Shown here one piece after another: positions 11,553 to 39,659 of a stretch of 64,000 bases of DNA. The notes below the pieces were generated by a model. It was not told the DNA's origin. It did not search any database and saw only the letters and a program-made list of their open reading frames with translations. Numbering within the stretch: position 1 is the first letter of the stretch; each line of letters opens with the position of its first letter. This stretch comes from Sipunculus nudus (Eukaryota; Annelida; Sipuncula; Golfingiida; Sipunculidae). The stretch is taken from assembly GCA_026874595.1 (NCBI GenBank), contig CM049322.1, forward strand, positions 11,052,400 to 11,116,399. Direction: 5' to 3'. Made by a program: the position numbers and the translations under genes.

Positions 11553-14290
11553 AAATGACTTGATACGCCGCAAAACATGATACAACACATTAAAAAATGT
11601 TGGTTGATATATTTTGTTAAACAATTACATCATAAACATAATTATGATTTCATAATTTCATTTATAATCACAGAAACTTGTGCTATTAAGTTTCATGCAT
11701 GTGATTCATAGATCATGACATTCGTGTATAATGGAACCTTCATTACACAGCCAGAAAAATGATTAAGAAGTCGTTAAGAAGTCGTATATATTTGTCTTTT
11801 CTGTCTGGACGGAAAACACGATAAATCAGTTTTGTAAGATAGAACATCAGAAAGAATGTTGGTGAATAATGGAACATACCGCGAACAATTATTAATGTTC
11901 ACTCCAGCTGTTGTTAGACATAATATTTATATTATTGAAAAGACTTAGAACAAAAATAGGCAATGCATAATTTGGTTTTCTTGTTTGTGGGTCTAATGCA
12001 GTGTCTTGCTTGAATATTTTGACCAATTGCCGGACAGGCACCTGCCTTTGTAGACATGGCGTTTATCCCAACACGCAGAATAGACTTATAAAGTACGTTA
12101 TCGATTTCGGTCTCAAATAATTATTTAGTTTGAGGTTACTTTTTGATTTAACACTTTTGGAAAGGGAATAATTTGATTAATGTACATGTTTTTCTTTAGG
12201 AGATAAATTATTTTCGCACGGTTTCTAAAACTAACCTGTTTGTAATTACATCCATTTATTTTAGGCATTTTGTATTTTAAATGTACCTTTCAATTTACCC
12301 GTAATCAGTATGCTGTTATGCTTTGTTAACTAATATGTTACCCATGTAAAGCTCTATTACGCAATGAACAAATAATGTCTCAGTAGCAACAACGATTCAT
12401 GTTTCTTGCTTTGAGATATTAGTAATACAAAGACATATATTACCACCCAGAATATTTGGTTTGATTTTATTTTTGTTATCAAAATCAGAATGTTTTATGT
12501 TCATGGATAGAAAACTTTTCGATACATTTGAAGCCGACCTTTTCTATCCCAAAAATTTATTTTTTTTTTTCCTGACTCTCCTACCAGTAGGGAAATATTT
12601 ATTTTGATTTTAAGGCCAGAAGATCCAGGGTCAATGTCACAGGACCAACATTTAAAAAAAAGCTCGTGTAAGACACGTGAACAAGTTTATCTGATGTAAT
12701 TTATTCTACTATGAGCTTTGGATATGCAGCTTTCTGCAGGATGTTAGTGATAAAGCATGAATATTTACATTTTTGTACAACTTGGTATTTTTAATTTTTT
12801 TACAGCAGCTGAAATGTGTGTTTCAGAAAGTTATTCCCCTGAAACCTTACCACTATAACATTGTTTATTTTTGACTTGAAGAAAAATCTGTATTGATTCA
12901 TCCCTGTTCGATTGACTTTCACAACAATTAGGTCGACTCCATTAGGTTTTTCCAATTTAAAGTCAATCTTTAGTAAGGTGTCCTCAAAGACCTAAAATTA
13001 GATAAATGTTTTCGGAGAGGGGATGGCTCCTTTGAGTAAACAAAAATTGACATGCTAAGAAGAATAAGTCCTGACATGTATGTAGCTTTAGATTTGTGAA
13101 ATTTATCAAGGAATATCTTTATGTACAAAATAGTCCTATATAAATCATGGCTGAGAAAAAAGGTAGGAACGGGACAGTAAACACATTTGAGAAACATGTA
13201 TTCTAAGGAATGCATGCAGGCATCCGTCGTAGGAGTGTGTGTGGGGGGGGGGGGGGGGCACTATTGTCGGATCCTCCGAAAACCGTGATTGCATTCACCT
13301 ATCCCATGTTCCCAGGATCGTTCGTGCACAAGAGTTTCATTTTTGAATATTCATTAATGACTTTCCTTAATCAGGGTCTGGTGTCGGATCCAAACTTAAT
13401 CCAATTGTTTATTCATTGGCCCACCTCCGAAATGCATTTCATGGGATTTCGTTCAGATTGCGGGAGTTATTTTGTGAACAAAGGCCAGCATGCACACGGA
13501 TTAACGCATAGCTTCCCAGAGGAGGCAAAATTCACCAGAAATTCATGGTCCGTGAGTAACATTTGGTTTTAGTAAGCTGACTTTCAATTATGCCGAGCTA
13601 CGGCATAGGTTTTTGCTAATCGTCCTCCTTCCGGCATTCCTTAAACGGCACAAAACGTAACCGTTAGGGATACTAACAACAGATCTCCAACCGAATTAGA
13701 TCCAAGGGAATTAGATCAAAGTGACTAATTTCCATTCCTTCACCTCTGTTCCTGAATAAATATCAATATTAACTATTCATTTGTACAGTCATATACAATC
13801 GGTTCGGAATTAATCAAATGTAGTATGTAAGTACTTATGTAAGTATGTAAGTAAAGTTGCCTACATGGTGGTAGTTATGTGAACTCGTTTGTTGAATTTT
13901 TGGGATGAAATGGTGCTGAAATCAAAGCCAGAGACTTGAAATTCTGCATTTATGCACCCATGGCCATTACCTAATATCACAAAAAATACTTGGTCACAGT
14001 TACATTTTTTTTACGTGATACTGTAGAAATGTCGAATATTTGAATGCTTTACAAAACATTTGACATAGTACCGTTTCTTCTTATTATGGCGATAATTTTA
14101 TTCTTCCTTTTTACTCGTGATCTACATTCATTGTTGTATTTGTTCACGCATGCTGACCTCGTCTGCGTGGTCATCAAACCAATGTCATATAATCAAAGAT
14201 AATAAAGGCAAACATTTTTAAAAGTTTATACTGTAAAGTTCCAGACTTATGTTCATAACTTAATTTAAGTCCGAATTAAGGTCCTTTTTT
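11553..14290. other. Spacer, no gene recognised
   Basis: AT-rich sequence without exon-like blocks shared with other parts of the window. A 120-codon frame at 13,210-13,572 crosses a poly-G run, shows no domain I recognise and has no support from a second copy, so it is not called as a gene. Confidence 0.5.
13243..13258. repeat. Poly-G tract
   Basis: 16 consecutive G, preceded by (GT)n. Confidence 0.95.
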
Positions 14291-14879
14291 ATACGGCCGT
14301 CTATGACGGGATGTATTATGGTATACCCGTCCGGCTGACGGTCCGTCGGTAATCTTTTAGTGTCATCGCAATAACCTACCAGGAATATGATGGATCTTGA
14401 TGAACTCAGAAGAGATGTTTATCAATATAATATCCTGCCTAGTCTCAATTCCCGGCAAATCCGTGTTATTTTAACTTTCACACCGGTAAAGCTGTGAACG
14501 TCCAGGTTTTTTTAACTGTAAAACCAACTGGCTTAAACTCTTCGAAATGTACACTACAAAAATGGATAAGTCGTGTGAATAAATCAATATATTAAAGAAA
14601 GAAGATACATTTAGTGGAGAGGCGCTCTATATGTACAAATACTAATAAAAAACAATGATATAAGCACAGAGTCGAAAAAAACACGGTAAAGTTCGTTTTT
14701 ATCTCCGTTCATGATTACATGACCACCGCGCACATATGACAACGTTTGTAGCACCATTCGCCTCACTGAGTGGCTCGTGATGTGTATACAGTACAATAAG
14801 TCGCCAAGATACACGGAGCTCCTATAATCTGCAATCCCTTACTGTAGTATACTCGATTGACACAGTTCACACACAGAAA

Positions 14880-16280
14880 ATTCTTTCTGGGCGCCGAATC
14901 AGGCGTTCAGAGGTGATGTCTTCTGGAATCATCCAGTTCTAGGAAGCACAGTACGGTTTCACACAGCGATATTCAGTATCTCTGCAATAAAGCGTTTAAA
15001 CAAATTCCTCGGTTTGTTCCTGGAAGCGCCCACAACAGGTAATAAATAGACAGATTAACGGTCCGTCGGCAAAATGCGGTACTCGCTCTGAAGTTATTTA
15101 CAGAGAAATCACTCTGCTGATATATCATCGGGCTATACCGAAGTGGTACGCTGAAAGGGCACTTCTCTCGAATATCGTCCTCCGCACGACTTATATTTGC
15201 TTGCCGACGTCACAGAGCTGAGCGTCCTCTGGTTAATCACCACTCCCAGTTTTGCCGACTGCCAATTACTACATGAATGTTTATGTGGATACGCCTCAAG
15301 AGACAAAATCGTGGGAAAACTAAACAGGGACGATTCCTTTGAAATCTACAACAAACCCTCGTTCCTTTACAGTGTGCAAAACAAAGACGGCTCCGATATA
15401 ATTAAACTGTACTGAAATTAACATTAATGAGAAAGGTTTTCTGTCTAACCATAAACCTGCTATTAGATTAACATCAAATGGGACACGTGTGTTTTTAAAC
15501 AAAGGTCTAACGCTAATGTATAAACACAACCCTCCATATTAATGGAATCATACTCCCTACTTGACAACATTAATACAATAACCAAGTCACAGTCCTCTGG
15601 TGATATTAATTAGGGTAGAGGTCACCATACTTTGGTGTTATTATAATGACTGGTGGTATCATAATGACTGGTGGATGTTCATGTTACTCATTATAAATAT
15701 TAAACTAATATATTTACTCGCCTGAATTAAATTCTAGGCAAACCTCGTGTATTTAAGGTCTATGGTCATTGGTTTGTTTTTTTTTTAGAATTTTCTTTCA
15801 ATCTCTTTTTGTTCTCAATACAAACAAAAATAATGAGCGACAGTGATTAACTCATGAATCCCCGATAAAACTTGACACTATTCAGCTTATTGTCCCCTAT
15901 AATTAGTCAAAGACATCACACAATGGGATTCAACTGTGATGTAACAGAACTCGTGCCTTGATCTTCCTGACCAATTACACTCCCTAAACACTCCCTATAT
16001 CATGTCTGATCTGAAGCTATGTTGTAAATTGAATATAATTATCAGACGAGACATATAGACAGTATTAATGTATTATTTTGCCGAATTATATCAGTAGTTA
16101 AACCTGATGGAGTTTACTCTTTAACCATAAGAGGTTCTGATCCTGATTCGATATTCGAGGTACATGGAGTCAATAATGCCAAAGGAATAAAGAGAATGCA
16201 GGGAAATCAATTGGCAATATGGACACCATGGAATCACCTTGATTGTTTAACAAATATTTTCCCACATCTAGGATTTTAAA
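14880..16280 (+). pseudogene. Cluster of broken coding-like frames, origin unknown
   Basis: Several short plus-strand frames here have protein-like composition. One ends at 15,413-15,415 (GKLNRDDSFEIYNKPSFLYS). One at about 15,426-15,540 (NEKGFLSNHKPAIRLTSNG). One starts at 15,541 (MESYSLLDNINTITK) just after the stop of the previous one. One lies at about 16,095-16,280 (SIFEVHGVNNAKGIK and LAIWTPWNHLDCL). They are separated by stops and frame changes. I recognise no family. A decayed retrogene, a transposon remnant or an old viral insertion are all possible. The antisense strand also has a 69-codon frame at 15,320-15,529, so even the strand is not certain. Confidence 0.3.
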
Positions 16281-17171
16281 ATTGTTAGCGACAGTAAAAT
16301 CCGCGGAGAAGTACACCCAGACTGTCCAAGTATAAACAACACGTTAAAGTATACAACCTCAAATATGACATGCTAGGTCCCTTCTTCTGGGTTAACTAGG
16401 TACGTCCCTTGCACGCTGGTATATCCAATGAGTCAATTGGATGTAATTTTTTTTAATCAAGATTACAGCAGTAACACAACTTTTATGTTCATTCAAATGG
16501 GATACAGTTTGCAGAAATCTCAATGGTTCAAATATGCAAATGCATGAACACATGTATGATCTAGTGTTTATTCTGAGTCAAAGATTTAGCCTCCTCTGAA
16601 ATCCTCTCCGAGCAGTAGGAACAACTGCGCCGCTTAATAAGGATCCTCTGGTATCACCTATCCATTTTTATCCGTGTATATATTGGCACGTTGAAATATA
16701 TATTCATCATATGGTACCCCATTGTCGAACTTGCACTCGTCAGTGTATATATTTCCATTCACGTCGCATAGATAATCTATTGTTTTATAACTGGGGCAAA
16801 CTCAAAATTAAGGCAGGTCAGTCTGCCACTGTATTCGGTGCTGGTCTTATTCGATGTGAAGTCCTTTGAAGAAAATAATGTATGGTAAATCAGGACATAT
16901 AGCAGTTCTTCCTGCAAGGCTGCATAATAATATAATTTACACCAAGTGCTCCTTGAAATGCTAAGAAATACAGCCATTAAGACTTAACTGTAGAGAAAAG
17001 GGGATTCACAGTCAAGCTATTACAGCTACGGTTCGAGAGTGGGCACGAGGTATTATGTCAGTTTTGTCCGTCAAGGCAAAGGTGTATATATGTTTCCATC
17101 TCACCTTTAATTTGTAAACAATGGTCTGTAATATTAATATATAAATCCAATCGGGGAATTCCTGCCACTAA

Positions 17172-17230
<59 letters not shown>

Positions 17231-19440
17231 AAATACACGACTACATTATCTTTATGTACATCGTAGGTATCTTTAAATTATATATTGCTAAAATAATAAT
17301 TAATTAATGTCCGAGAGTTCTAGTTTACCTAGCTGACAGGTCAACATGTATTATGTTTAAAAGCCTGCCACTCTAACACAAGCTGGTCACTCAGTTACCA
17401 GCATTAAGATCGAGCGCCACGAACGACCTTCTCTTATGAGCACAACGGAATGCCTTAAGAGAATTGGTCATTCCTACAGACAGACATCTTTTATATGGCC
17501 ATACATGTGATGTCATGGAGATATGAATACACAGTGGAGGTAGATCAGGAGAAAAAAATGCGTATATACGTCTAGTTTAATCATATCATGAAGCTTGGTT
17601 ATTATATTGATATTAAACATTGTAGAATGTTACGTTTTGTATTGATGGTGTTAATCATGATTTTTGAGCACAATGAGCAGGGGTTAGGTCACACTGACCT
17701 TGAATACGGATTAGATGGCCAACATTTGCAAGTTATACATTACAATAAGCAAAAGTAGTGATGAAACTTCCAGTCTGATGAGCATTTTATCTGATAATCC
17801 TCAGCAATGATATTAAAGTGATTTAATTTAACATGTGAAAATATATCTCACCAAACGTGAAGAATACATAAATAGCTCTGAATAACGGTGTCATGTTCAA
17901 GGATACAACAGAATTTAGGGCCATATCTTAAACTTTTTCATTCATTATCACACAGATTAAAAGTAATTGTATATTACTTGTGATAATAGGTCATGAGAGT
18001 ATAAATTTTTACATTGATGTCGCTGGCTTTAATGGTTACGATACTAGATCTGCTTATGAATTCAACAAAGACTTTCATCTTATTACCGCTACATGCATTG
18101 TTGATTCATCAGTAGAAGTGTACATTTTAATTGAGTATTCACTACTATTGGTTATGATACAGTTTTGAACAGTCAATATAAATTTTAAAGGAGTAAGGAG
18201 ATTTCTGTCCAGTGTCTAGCAGGAATTAAATCGTGGGAACCCAGTTCTTTGTTGTTTGGATATTTTGCAAAGGCACCCGCATATATGACATATATCGAAT
18301 TCGTAACCCGAACGGTTACGCTATGGCCCCGCTTACAGACAATCGAAGGACATGACAACAGACAAATACCGATCACTGGATCTAATCTTAAATATAAGTC
18401 AGCTAGCAAAATAATCTTAGATGATTTTTCGTTAAAGCATATTAATAAACCCCTCTAGTTTGTTCCTGGACCAAAATTTTACATATGACTGTTTCGACAT
18501 ACGGGTACTAGGTAATCCTTAATAAAATTAAGTTAACATGGCCATTGTACCTCTCGCGTGTGCCAGCCTGAATAGCTTTTGGCCATACATGGATGTTTTT
18601 TGGATTTTATCATTTTTTTTATTTATTTTCCAAATTAACCCATTTTATATGCATTGCGATGTCCTAATCAAGTATTGCTCATCCAAAATCCAAACTAAAA
18701 TGAATAGGGTATCGTATAGGTTTCCAATAATATTGGGAGCCTACTCCAAATACTGGGGCACGTGTGTCCTAAGTTTCCCCACTTGAGCGGGTTTATATGC
18801 ATTTTTGGTTAACTTTATTTTTTATTAATTCAACTCCTGGCAATTGTGTTTCAGTTCTCTAATACAATGTATTGTATCAGCCAGAACAAATATATCTCAC
18901 ATTTAGCGGGGAATTTTGTCCTCTAGTTTAACCGCTCGTTGTAGAGTAACTTCAGGAGAGAAATAGTGGTCACTGGTAAACAGCTATGAAAACAAGTGAA
19001 CCATGGGCCATGACGCTGAAGTGTTGTTTATTAAGTAAAGAAAATCAACATGAATATATATATATATCTTCAAATAACCATTCAAATCACCCATTGATAC
19101 CGACTTTTATGTCCCCAGCGTAGTAGGATTTGACATCGTCATTTGCGAAGAATTAAAGGGATGTTTGTAAGTAAGTCGTAATCAATTCGTCACATTTCGT
19201 GGAAATATCGTATTAGTTTCATGGATATCGTAACGATTTAAATGACATTCTTAACAGTTTGTTCGTGCTGGCATCGAGTAACTGTCGCATTATATCGTCC
19301 TGGCATCGTAAACAGGGTAATTTCATGGAGTCAAATAAGTGGAAGTTAAAATAAAAATTGGAAGAATGAAAGCAACACTCGTAATGGTATGTACTTTTTA
19401 CAAACGTGTGACAGAAACTTATGTTCAGTGCCATTGCCAT
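16281..19440. other. Spacer, no gene recognised
   Basis: No frame has domain or splice support. It contains an (AT)n run at 17,173-17,229. Confidence 0.5.
17173..17229. repeat. (AT)n microsatellite
   Basis: About 57 bp of AT repeats. Confidence 0.95.
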
Positions 19441-20100
19441 TTAATGTTAGGCTGCTGAGGATGCCCATTCATTTGTTGATACTATAAGGTCATAGAACGT
19501 ACCTATCGAGAAAAAAAGCCAAATTTGATGAGATATAGTAACAATTGCCATTATGTAGCATGTTTTTGCAGGAAAGTGACATAAAACACATGCAAAGGCT
19601 CGTTTTTGTCTAAATTTAAAATGCGCATATTCATTTGGTGATAGTGTTGAAGCTGGCCAGGAAAAGTTCATATTATGAATTAAAGTCAAAAGGAAAACTG
19701 CAAACTGTTCATGATATGGAATTTTTTTTTCCATGAAAGTGACTTAGAAAACTTTCAAAGTGTCATTTCTATTTAACTTCAGAATAGACTTTAATATGGT
19801 GATATTTCTGTGGCCAATAAAGGTCCATATCATGCATTGAGGTTTAGGTCAAGTTCTTAGGAAAACAGTAAAACTGTCAATCATGTGACACTTATTTGCA
19901 GGAAATAGACAAAGAAGGGCATCACTTTCAGCTAACAATAGGATTCCCACCCATTTGGTGACATTGCTAAGGTCATGATTGGAACATATCATGCATTATG
20001 TTCGAGGTTAATATCAAATTTGTTTGGGGATTTATGTAAAACTCGCTATGAAATGACACATTCAGGAAAAATATGACGCTAATTAGATGTAGTTAGGCCT
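19440..20100 (-). repeat. Diverged tandem repeat, GACCTTGACC family, minus orientation
   Basis: Units of roughly 170-190 bp marked by GGAAAGTGACATAAAAC or GAAATAGACAAAGAAG, AAGGTCA and CATATCATGCATT segments recur three or four times. The block AAACTCGCTATGAAATGACA near 20,040 matches the reverse complement of a block near 45,275, so the same family lies at 44,800-45,730 in the opposite orientation. Confidence 0.6.
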
Positions 20101-21240
20101 ATTAACTTGTCACTGTGACTTTATTAACTTGTCACTGTGACTTTTTTGATTATGCCTAATCTTCGAAAACGAAAACAAATTTCACACGCGCATATTATAA
20201 AACGTTTGAATAACAGATTAATATGAATGTATCGTACCAAAAATATGCATAGTTCATATAAATTCCATGAATTTGGGAACCTATAGCAATGTCTTCTTCA
20301 AGGGTATCCCTGCTCTTAGTTTGTGTTACATTTATGAAAACAATATCTTAGCATTAGCCACATACGGTTTTACACAGCAGTTCATAAGGTAAACGCTTAT
20401 GAGATCAGTTTCCCCCTACAGTTGCACTTTACTTTTTTATATGTTCAGGTACTGCTGGTTAGTTGTGTAACTCTGTTAGGTAAAGGAGCAATCAGAGATA
20501 ATTTCAAACCCCTCACCTACGATGAATGTTATTGTCACACAACGCTTGAACCGGATGATATTTGCTAGGAGATCCAGGAGAAGGACCTAGTTGACACCTG
20601 TCAGGATAAGCTGACACTGATTTGGACACTTTAAATTAATCTGAATTCTTACCACTGATGCATCCTTGACAAGGCCCAATACTAGAGTCATTGTTCTGGG
20701 CAGATTCCGATAAGTATCAGTGATATGCTTAGCAGAAGAGAATGTCAGAGAACACATTTCTTATGAGCATGCAGAAGGAAATGCCAAATGTCAAATCTGT
20801 ACGACAGCGTATATAACCTTTATTTCTGCTACTACAATGCCAACATCTGTTGTTGTAGATGTTGCTGGTGCAAAATTGTCACGCAGACACTATGCTGATA
20901 CCACTGGTAAGGCGATGTAGTTTAAATAAGTTGACGAAAACAACGAAAGGGACAATCTGTGAGACTACATGGAAGAGAAGTCAGATTTTGACCTCACAAA
21001 ATGACTACTCCGTCTGAATTTTTGTTGAACATGCGATACAACCTGAAGCCCATGTGGCATTAACAAAGTTCAGTCTTCCATAGACATCGCATATATCATC
21101 AGGCCTAAATATCGTGATGCACATTTTGTGTTGGTGGAAATCAAAGAACATTACCTGTAGAAGTTGACACTCTGAGTTATGTGTTGGCGGCAGTGGAAGA
21201 ACATACTCTGTAAAAGTTGTGACTCTAGGCCGAAAAATTC
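20100..21240. other. Spacer, no gene recognised
   Basis: Contains an exact tandem duplication of about 22 bp at 20,103-20,146 with the palindrome GTCACTGTGAC in each unit. It also has two similar roughly 65-bp segments near 21,128 and 21,180 (GTGTTGG(T/C)GG followed by TCTGTAAAAGTTG or CCTGTAGAAGTTG). A 66-codon frame at 20,720 has no recognisable domain. Confidence 0.5.
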
Positions 21241-23602
21241 TCAAATATTGTCATGCAACTGTCATCCAGATTGTGTCAGTCTGGGAATATGTCTGTCTGC
21301 TCGTCTGAAGTTGTTAATTTCGCCTGACTCCTTACTCTTTGGTCTGACATAGGTAAATAAAAATGGTATTGTTTCTGCTCTACCAAAATCTATCATTCAA
21401 ATGACCGTTTTTCACGTGTTCCGCTGTCTTCCTGTCTGTCTGCCTCTCTTATTTCACTTTCGGCAATCACTCGACCTATTGTTTCTCTCTTTGTTATTAA
21501 CAAAATCCTTTGATAAAATGCTGCATGTCAATGCCATATGGGATAATAAGCTGCCTGAAGTTTGTTACCAATAGAGGGTGATCGGTGCCAGTATGCTGTA
21601 ATGTTCGGAAATTGTCCTACGGTGTTTATCACACATTCAGACAAAGCCATACGGGGTTAATGAGCTGCCTTGGCGGAGGTCTACGCTCTCTGAGTACTTT
21701 TCTAGTTTACCATCAAGTCTTTGAAAAATATGTTATTATGACCATCATCCAAAACGACTACTACAAAGTTTATGCATCCAGAACGGTGAATACTTAAATA
21801 GAAAATAATTAATCATGCTCATTCACGGCCAATTAAACAGTGACTACACGGTTCGATGGAAATAAATAATGTCTTCTCGGATGTTATGCATTTCTTTGGG
21901 ACTCATTATGATCACCAAGGCCAGTGAACATTTAAAACGACTCTATTCTAGCCACGACTCGCTCATTACGCCAACAGTACACACTCATAAGCTGTCATGA
22001 GTGATGTAAAGTATATATTTTAGGTGTGACATTGCCGCCACCCTTGGCAAGTTTGAACACCGGAGTCAATCCATCTCCCTGTATGCAGTCACCTTTAAGT
22101 TTAGGTCGTTGTCTTGTTGTGCAAATAGACCGTGACCCAACGGTTATTTAAGTATTCTCGCGTGGATACCACACTATTACTTTGATACGTTGGTGTCCTC
22201 GATAGATCTGAGTGCGATGCAGGTGTGCTTTACATTGTCTTAACTATGATGCGGTTACCTTGATATTCGCGAGATATAAACCTCGCGAATTTCCGTCAGT
22301 GTATAATTCAAGACGGTTAAGTTTTCGCGATTCTTTCTGCTGCAAACATCTCAGGAAACTCCAAGGGAATAGCAAACAAAAGCTAATTCTTTTTCATAAT
22401 GGATGTATCGGATGTATATTTTAATATTAATCTTTGATTAAAAAGTAACACAAATGATCTAATATTATTCATAATAATCATCTTAATCACGGTTTAAATA
22501 TACAGGAGGTATATAAGTATTGTTGTTATATGTGTTGATGCGTTTTTTCATGAATGTTTAATTTTGGCTGTAATTTTCTTATTTAATTTTTGCTAATTAG
22601 AAATCCTCGTAAAAAATCGACCACAGTATCGCTGGTACACTGCTGTGTACTGCTACACAGCAAAGTCTTCGACCTGGGCGGTTTAGCAGCGTAAAATTCA
22701 AATGTTTTCATAAGCAACTGTACCTGTCTGAAAGACCACCAGTCTAATAAAACCATCTGTCCATTAAGACCATCCTTGATTGAACAGAACGCATTTACAT
22801 TATAAGGCAAAATGTGTATTTTTATGGTTTTGCTCGATTTATCTTTTCAGCAAGTAAAAAAGAATTCAGTCATGAAAGGGTACATATAGAGGATATACGA
22901 ATATTTACATGACAAATGTAGAGCAATGTTCAGATATATATGCAGATATGAATTTATCTGACTGACCATGCTGAGATTTGAGACATTCCGTTTGACTATC
23001 TCTTTAGATTTTAATGTTTACATATTTTCCAATTTTCAAACTGGTAGGAATCCCTGCTTGACGTATCTGATTCTATCAAAAAATGCTCCGCAGCTAATTG
23101 CCATAGGGGCCCCCTCCTGTAATCTGCATGGGAACTGAAAATTAAGTTATAATCTATTTGATTGTGTTTTATAATAGAATCTTAATTCCGGATCAGAATT
23201 ATTTTTCGGAATTACTTGGAAGCGATTTTAGATTACCAATGCTTTAGATTACCCCCTTTTTCAAATTATTGGGGGATAAAATGGATCCATTTCAGATTAC
23301 ACTTACGATTTTTTATTTCCCCTTTATAACAACATATAACAGGCCCGGTTCTGTACGTTCCAGGGATATAGTTTATGCGGCATGCACAACTTGGTAACTC
23401 GGTCACACTCATAAAATCAGAAAGAACACGCCGGCCTTTTATTTAAACCCGATCATTTACAGAAGCAGCGCCTCTGTTTGTCAAGACTTTTGTCACCAAG
23501 AGCAAGATAGAGATTAGTCCAATCTTTGTGTCTAGTTGTTTCCCAGCGCTTTTCAATTATTAATAGTTTAGGTGGAAAGGCAAACTTGATGAGGTCACCA
23601 GA
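21240..23602 (+). promoter_or_regulatory. 5' flank of copy B, conserved with copy C
   Basis: Aligns with 46,325-48,682 in front of copy C for about 2.3 kb, with no conserved frame, so promoter and upstream control probably lie here. The last 250 bp before the ATG contain a well-kept block (AGGCCCGGTTCTGT, GGCATGCACAACTTGGTAAC, TTCAATTATTAATAGTTT). No clear TATA box or transcription start can be named. A segment of about 60 bp at 23,457-23,518 is missing from C. Confidence 0.5.
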
Positions 23603-38287
<14,685 letters not shown>

Positions 38288-39440
38288 TAAATAAAGAACA
38301 ACTTCGCTGCAAAGGATGACTTGCACTTTGCTTTCAAGAGCGACAAGTGGAAATTAAAGTCATTATACTTGACAATAATACTTGGTATAATTAAGTTGCA
38401 CTTTCTTAATGAAATGATATTAGCGCTTCAAGATAGCCAATATATATATAAGCAATCATAGTAATAATAAAAATTAATAATAACAATAATTACTATGCTC
38501 AAAACAATATATTATCTCATAACATATTAGTAGTTTTATGTACCTCTAACAGGTGGTACATAGGATTAGTCTATGGAAAGATAACAGATACATACATTTC
38601 ATTCTGATGGTTTTAGCAGAGGGAAAAGACTTGACGTTTTTATAACAGGAGAGGACCAGAGGGTAGAAATGATGTGACAGATCAAACAAAGGTGGACCTT
38701 GAGCTAAAGAAAAGGCCATTACCGCAGATGAATAGCGCTCATAAAGACGGACTGAAGGTCAAGTCTGTGAGAGGAAAGTTAATCATTGAAGGAAAAACAA
38801 GTCCCCATTGAATGAACAGGCGTAAACATAACGAAAAGACTGAATCCAAACTTTCAAAAGCATTCAAATAAGATTATCTTTATAAGAAGTACGGGGAACC
38901 ACTCATGATTACGCTGTGGTTTTACAACGTCACGGCTTTGGTTTCTCAGATCTACTAGCGAAGTCTACGGGAAGTGAGTAATAATATTTCAACGAAATCT
39001 GGGGAGAAAGAGAAGAGGTTAACAAAGAATACAAATATAACAGACTCTTTCAGGTTTGAATATGTTGCCTTAACATTAATTTCAGAATCTAGGTTTGTTG
39101 ACCGGGAAGAATACGTTGACTTCTTTATCATAATATGGGCACATGGATATTGGTCTTTAACGTGTACAGTAAGTTCATATTTTTGTATTAAGTTGAACAG
39201 GTCAGGTACGACCTGTCATTTGTTGGACGTGATACTTATGACGAATATATATGCTTATGTTGAAGGTTGCTACGAGCCACAGAGATTATTATGTATTATA
39301 GTAAGCAATTATATCACGACTGAATATGTTTAGGTACCGGATTTTGGGTGAAAAGTGTTCAAGGTTTCCTGTGCCCCTACCTGTTTGTCGGCGTCCAGGG
39401 GGGGGGGGGGGGGTTCCCTTGTTCTTCTGGGTCTGAAGTG
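38288..39440. other. 3' flank of copy B, non-coding
   Basis: Homologous to 1,790-2,935. A 119-codon frame at 38,974-39,333 is broken in the A counterpart and is not called. A poly-G run of about 16 (39,398-39,413) sits in a roughly 38-bp insertion absent from A. Confidence 0.6.
39398..39413. repeat. Poly-G tract
   Basis: 16 consecutive G, only in the B flank. Confidence 0.95.
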
Positions 39441-39659
39441 TAGTTGGAAATGAAGTTATAATTTCACACATTTTTTCTATAAATTAGCACCTCAGAGCCA
39501 CGAATGGGTGTTTCTAGGACATGGTTTGCTTAATAATTAATGGTACATACATACACATGCCTTTTTGTAAATATTTCTATATCAGTGCATGCCGAAGTGT
39601 AACAATTAAATATTAATTGTATATTTTGTATAATTACAGTTACACTATAGTGTTTATGG

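Noticed and set aside
13210-13572. 120-codon frame with a poly-Gly stretch
   Set aside because: Crosses a poly-G tract, has no family resemblance or second copy, and length alone is weak evidence.
18185-18458. Minus-strand FLLDTGQKS reading that resembles a retropepsin D-T-G site
   Set aside because: Only one short motif next to a stop, with no reverse transcriptase, integrase or gag neighbours; probably chance.
38974-39333. 119-codon plus-strand frame
   Set aside because: The homologous sequence behind copy A has stops and indels, so the frame is not conserved; no domain.
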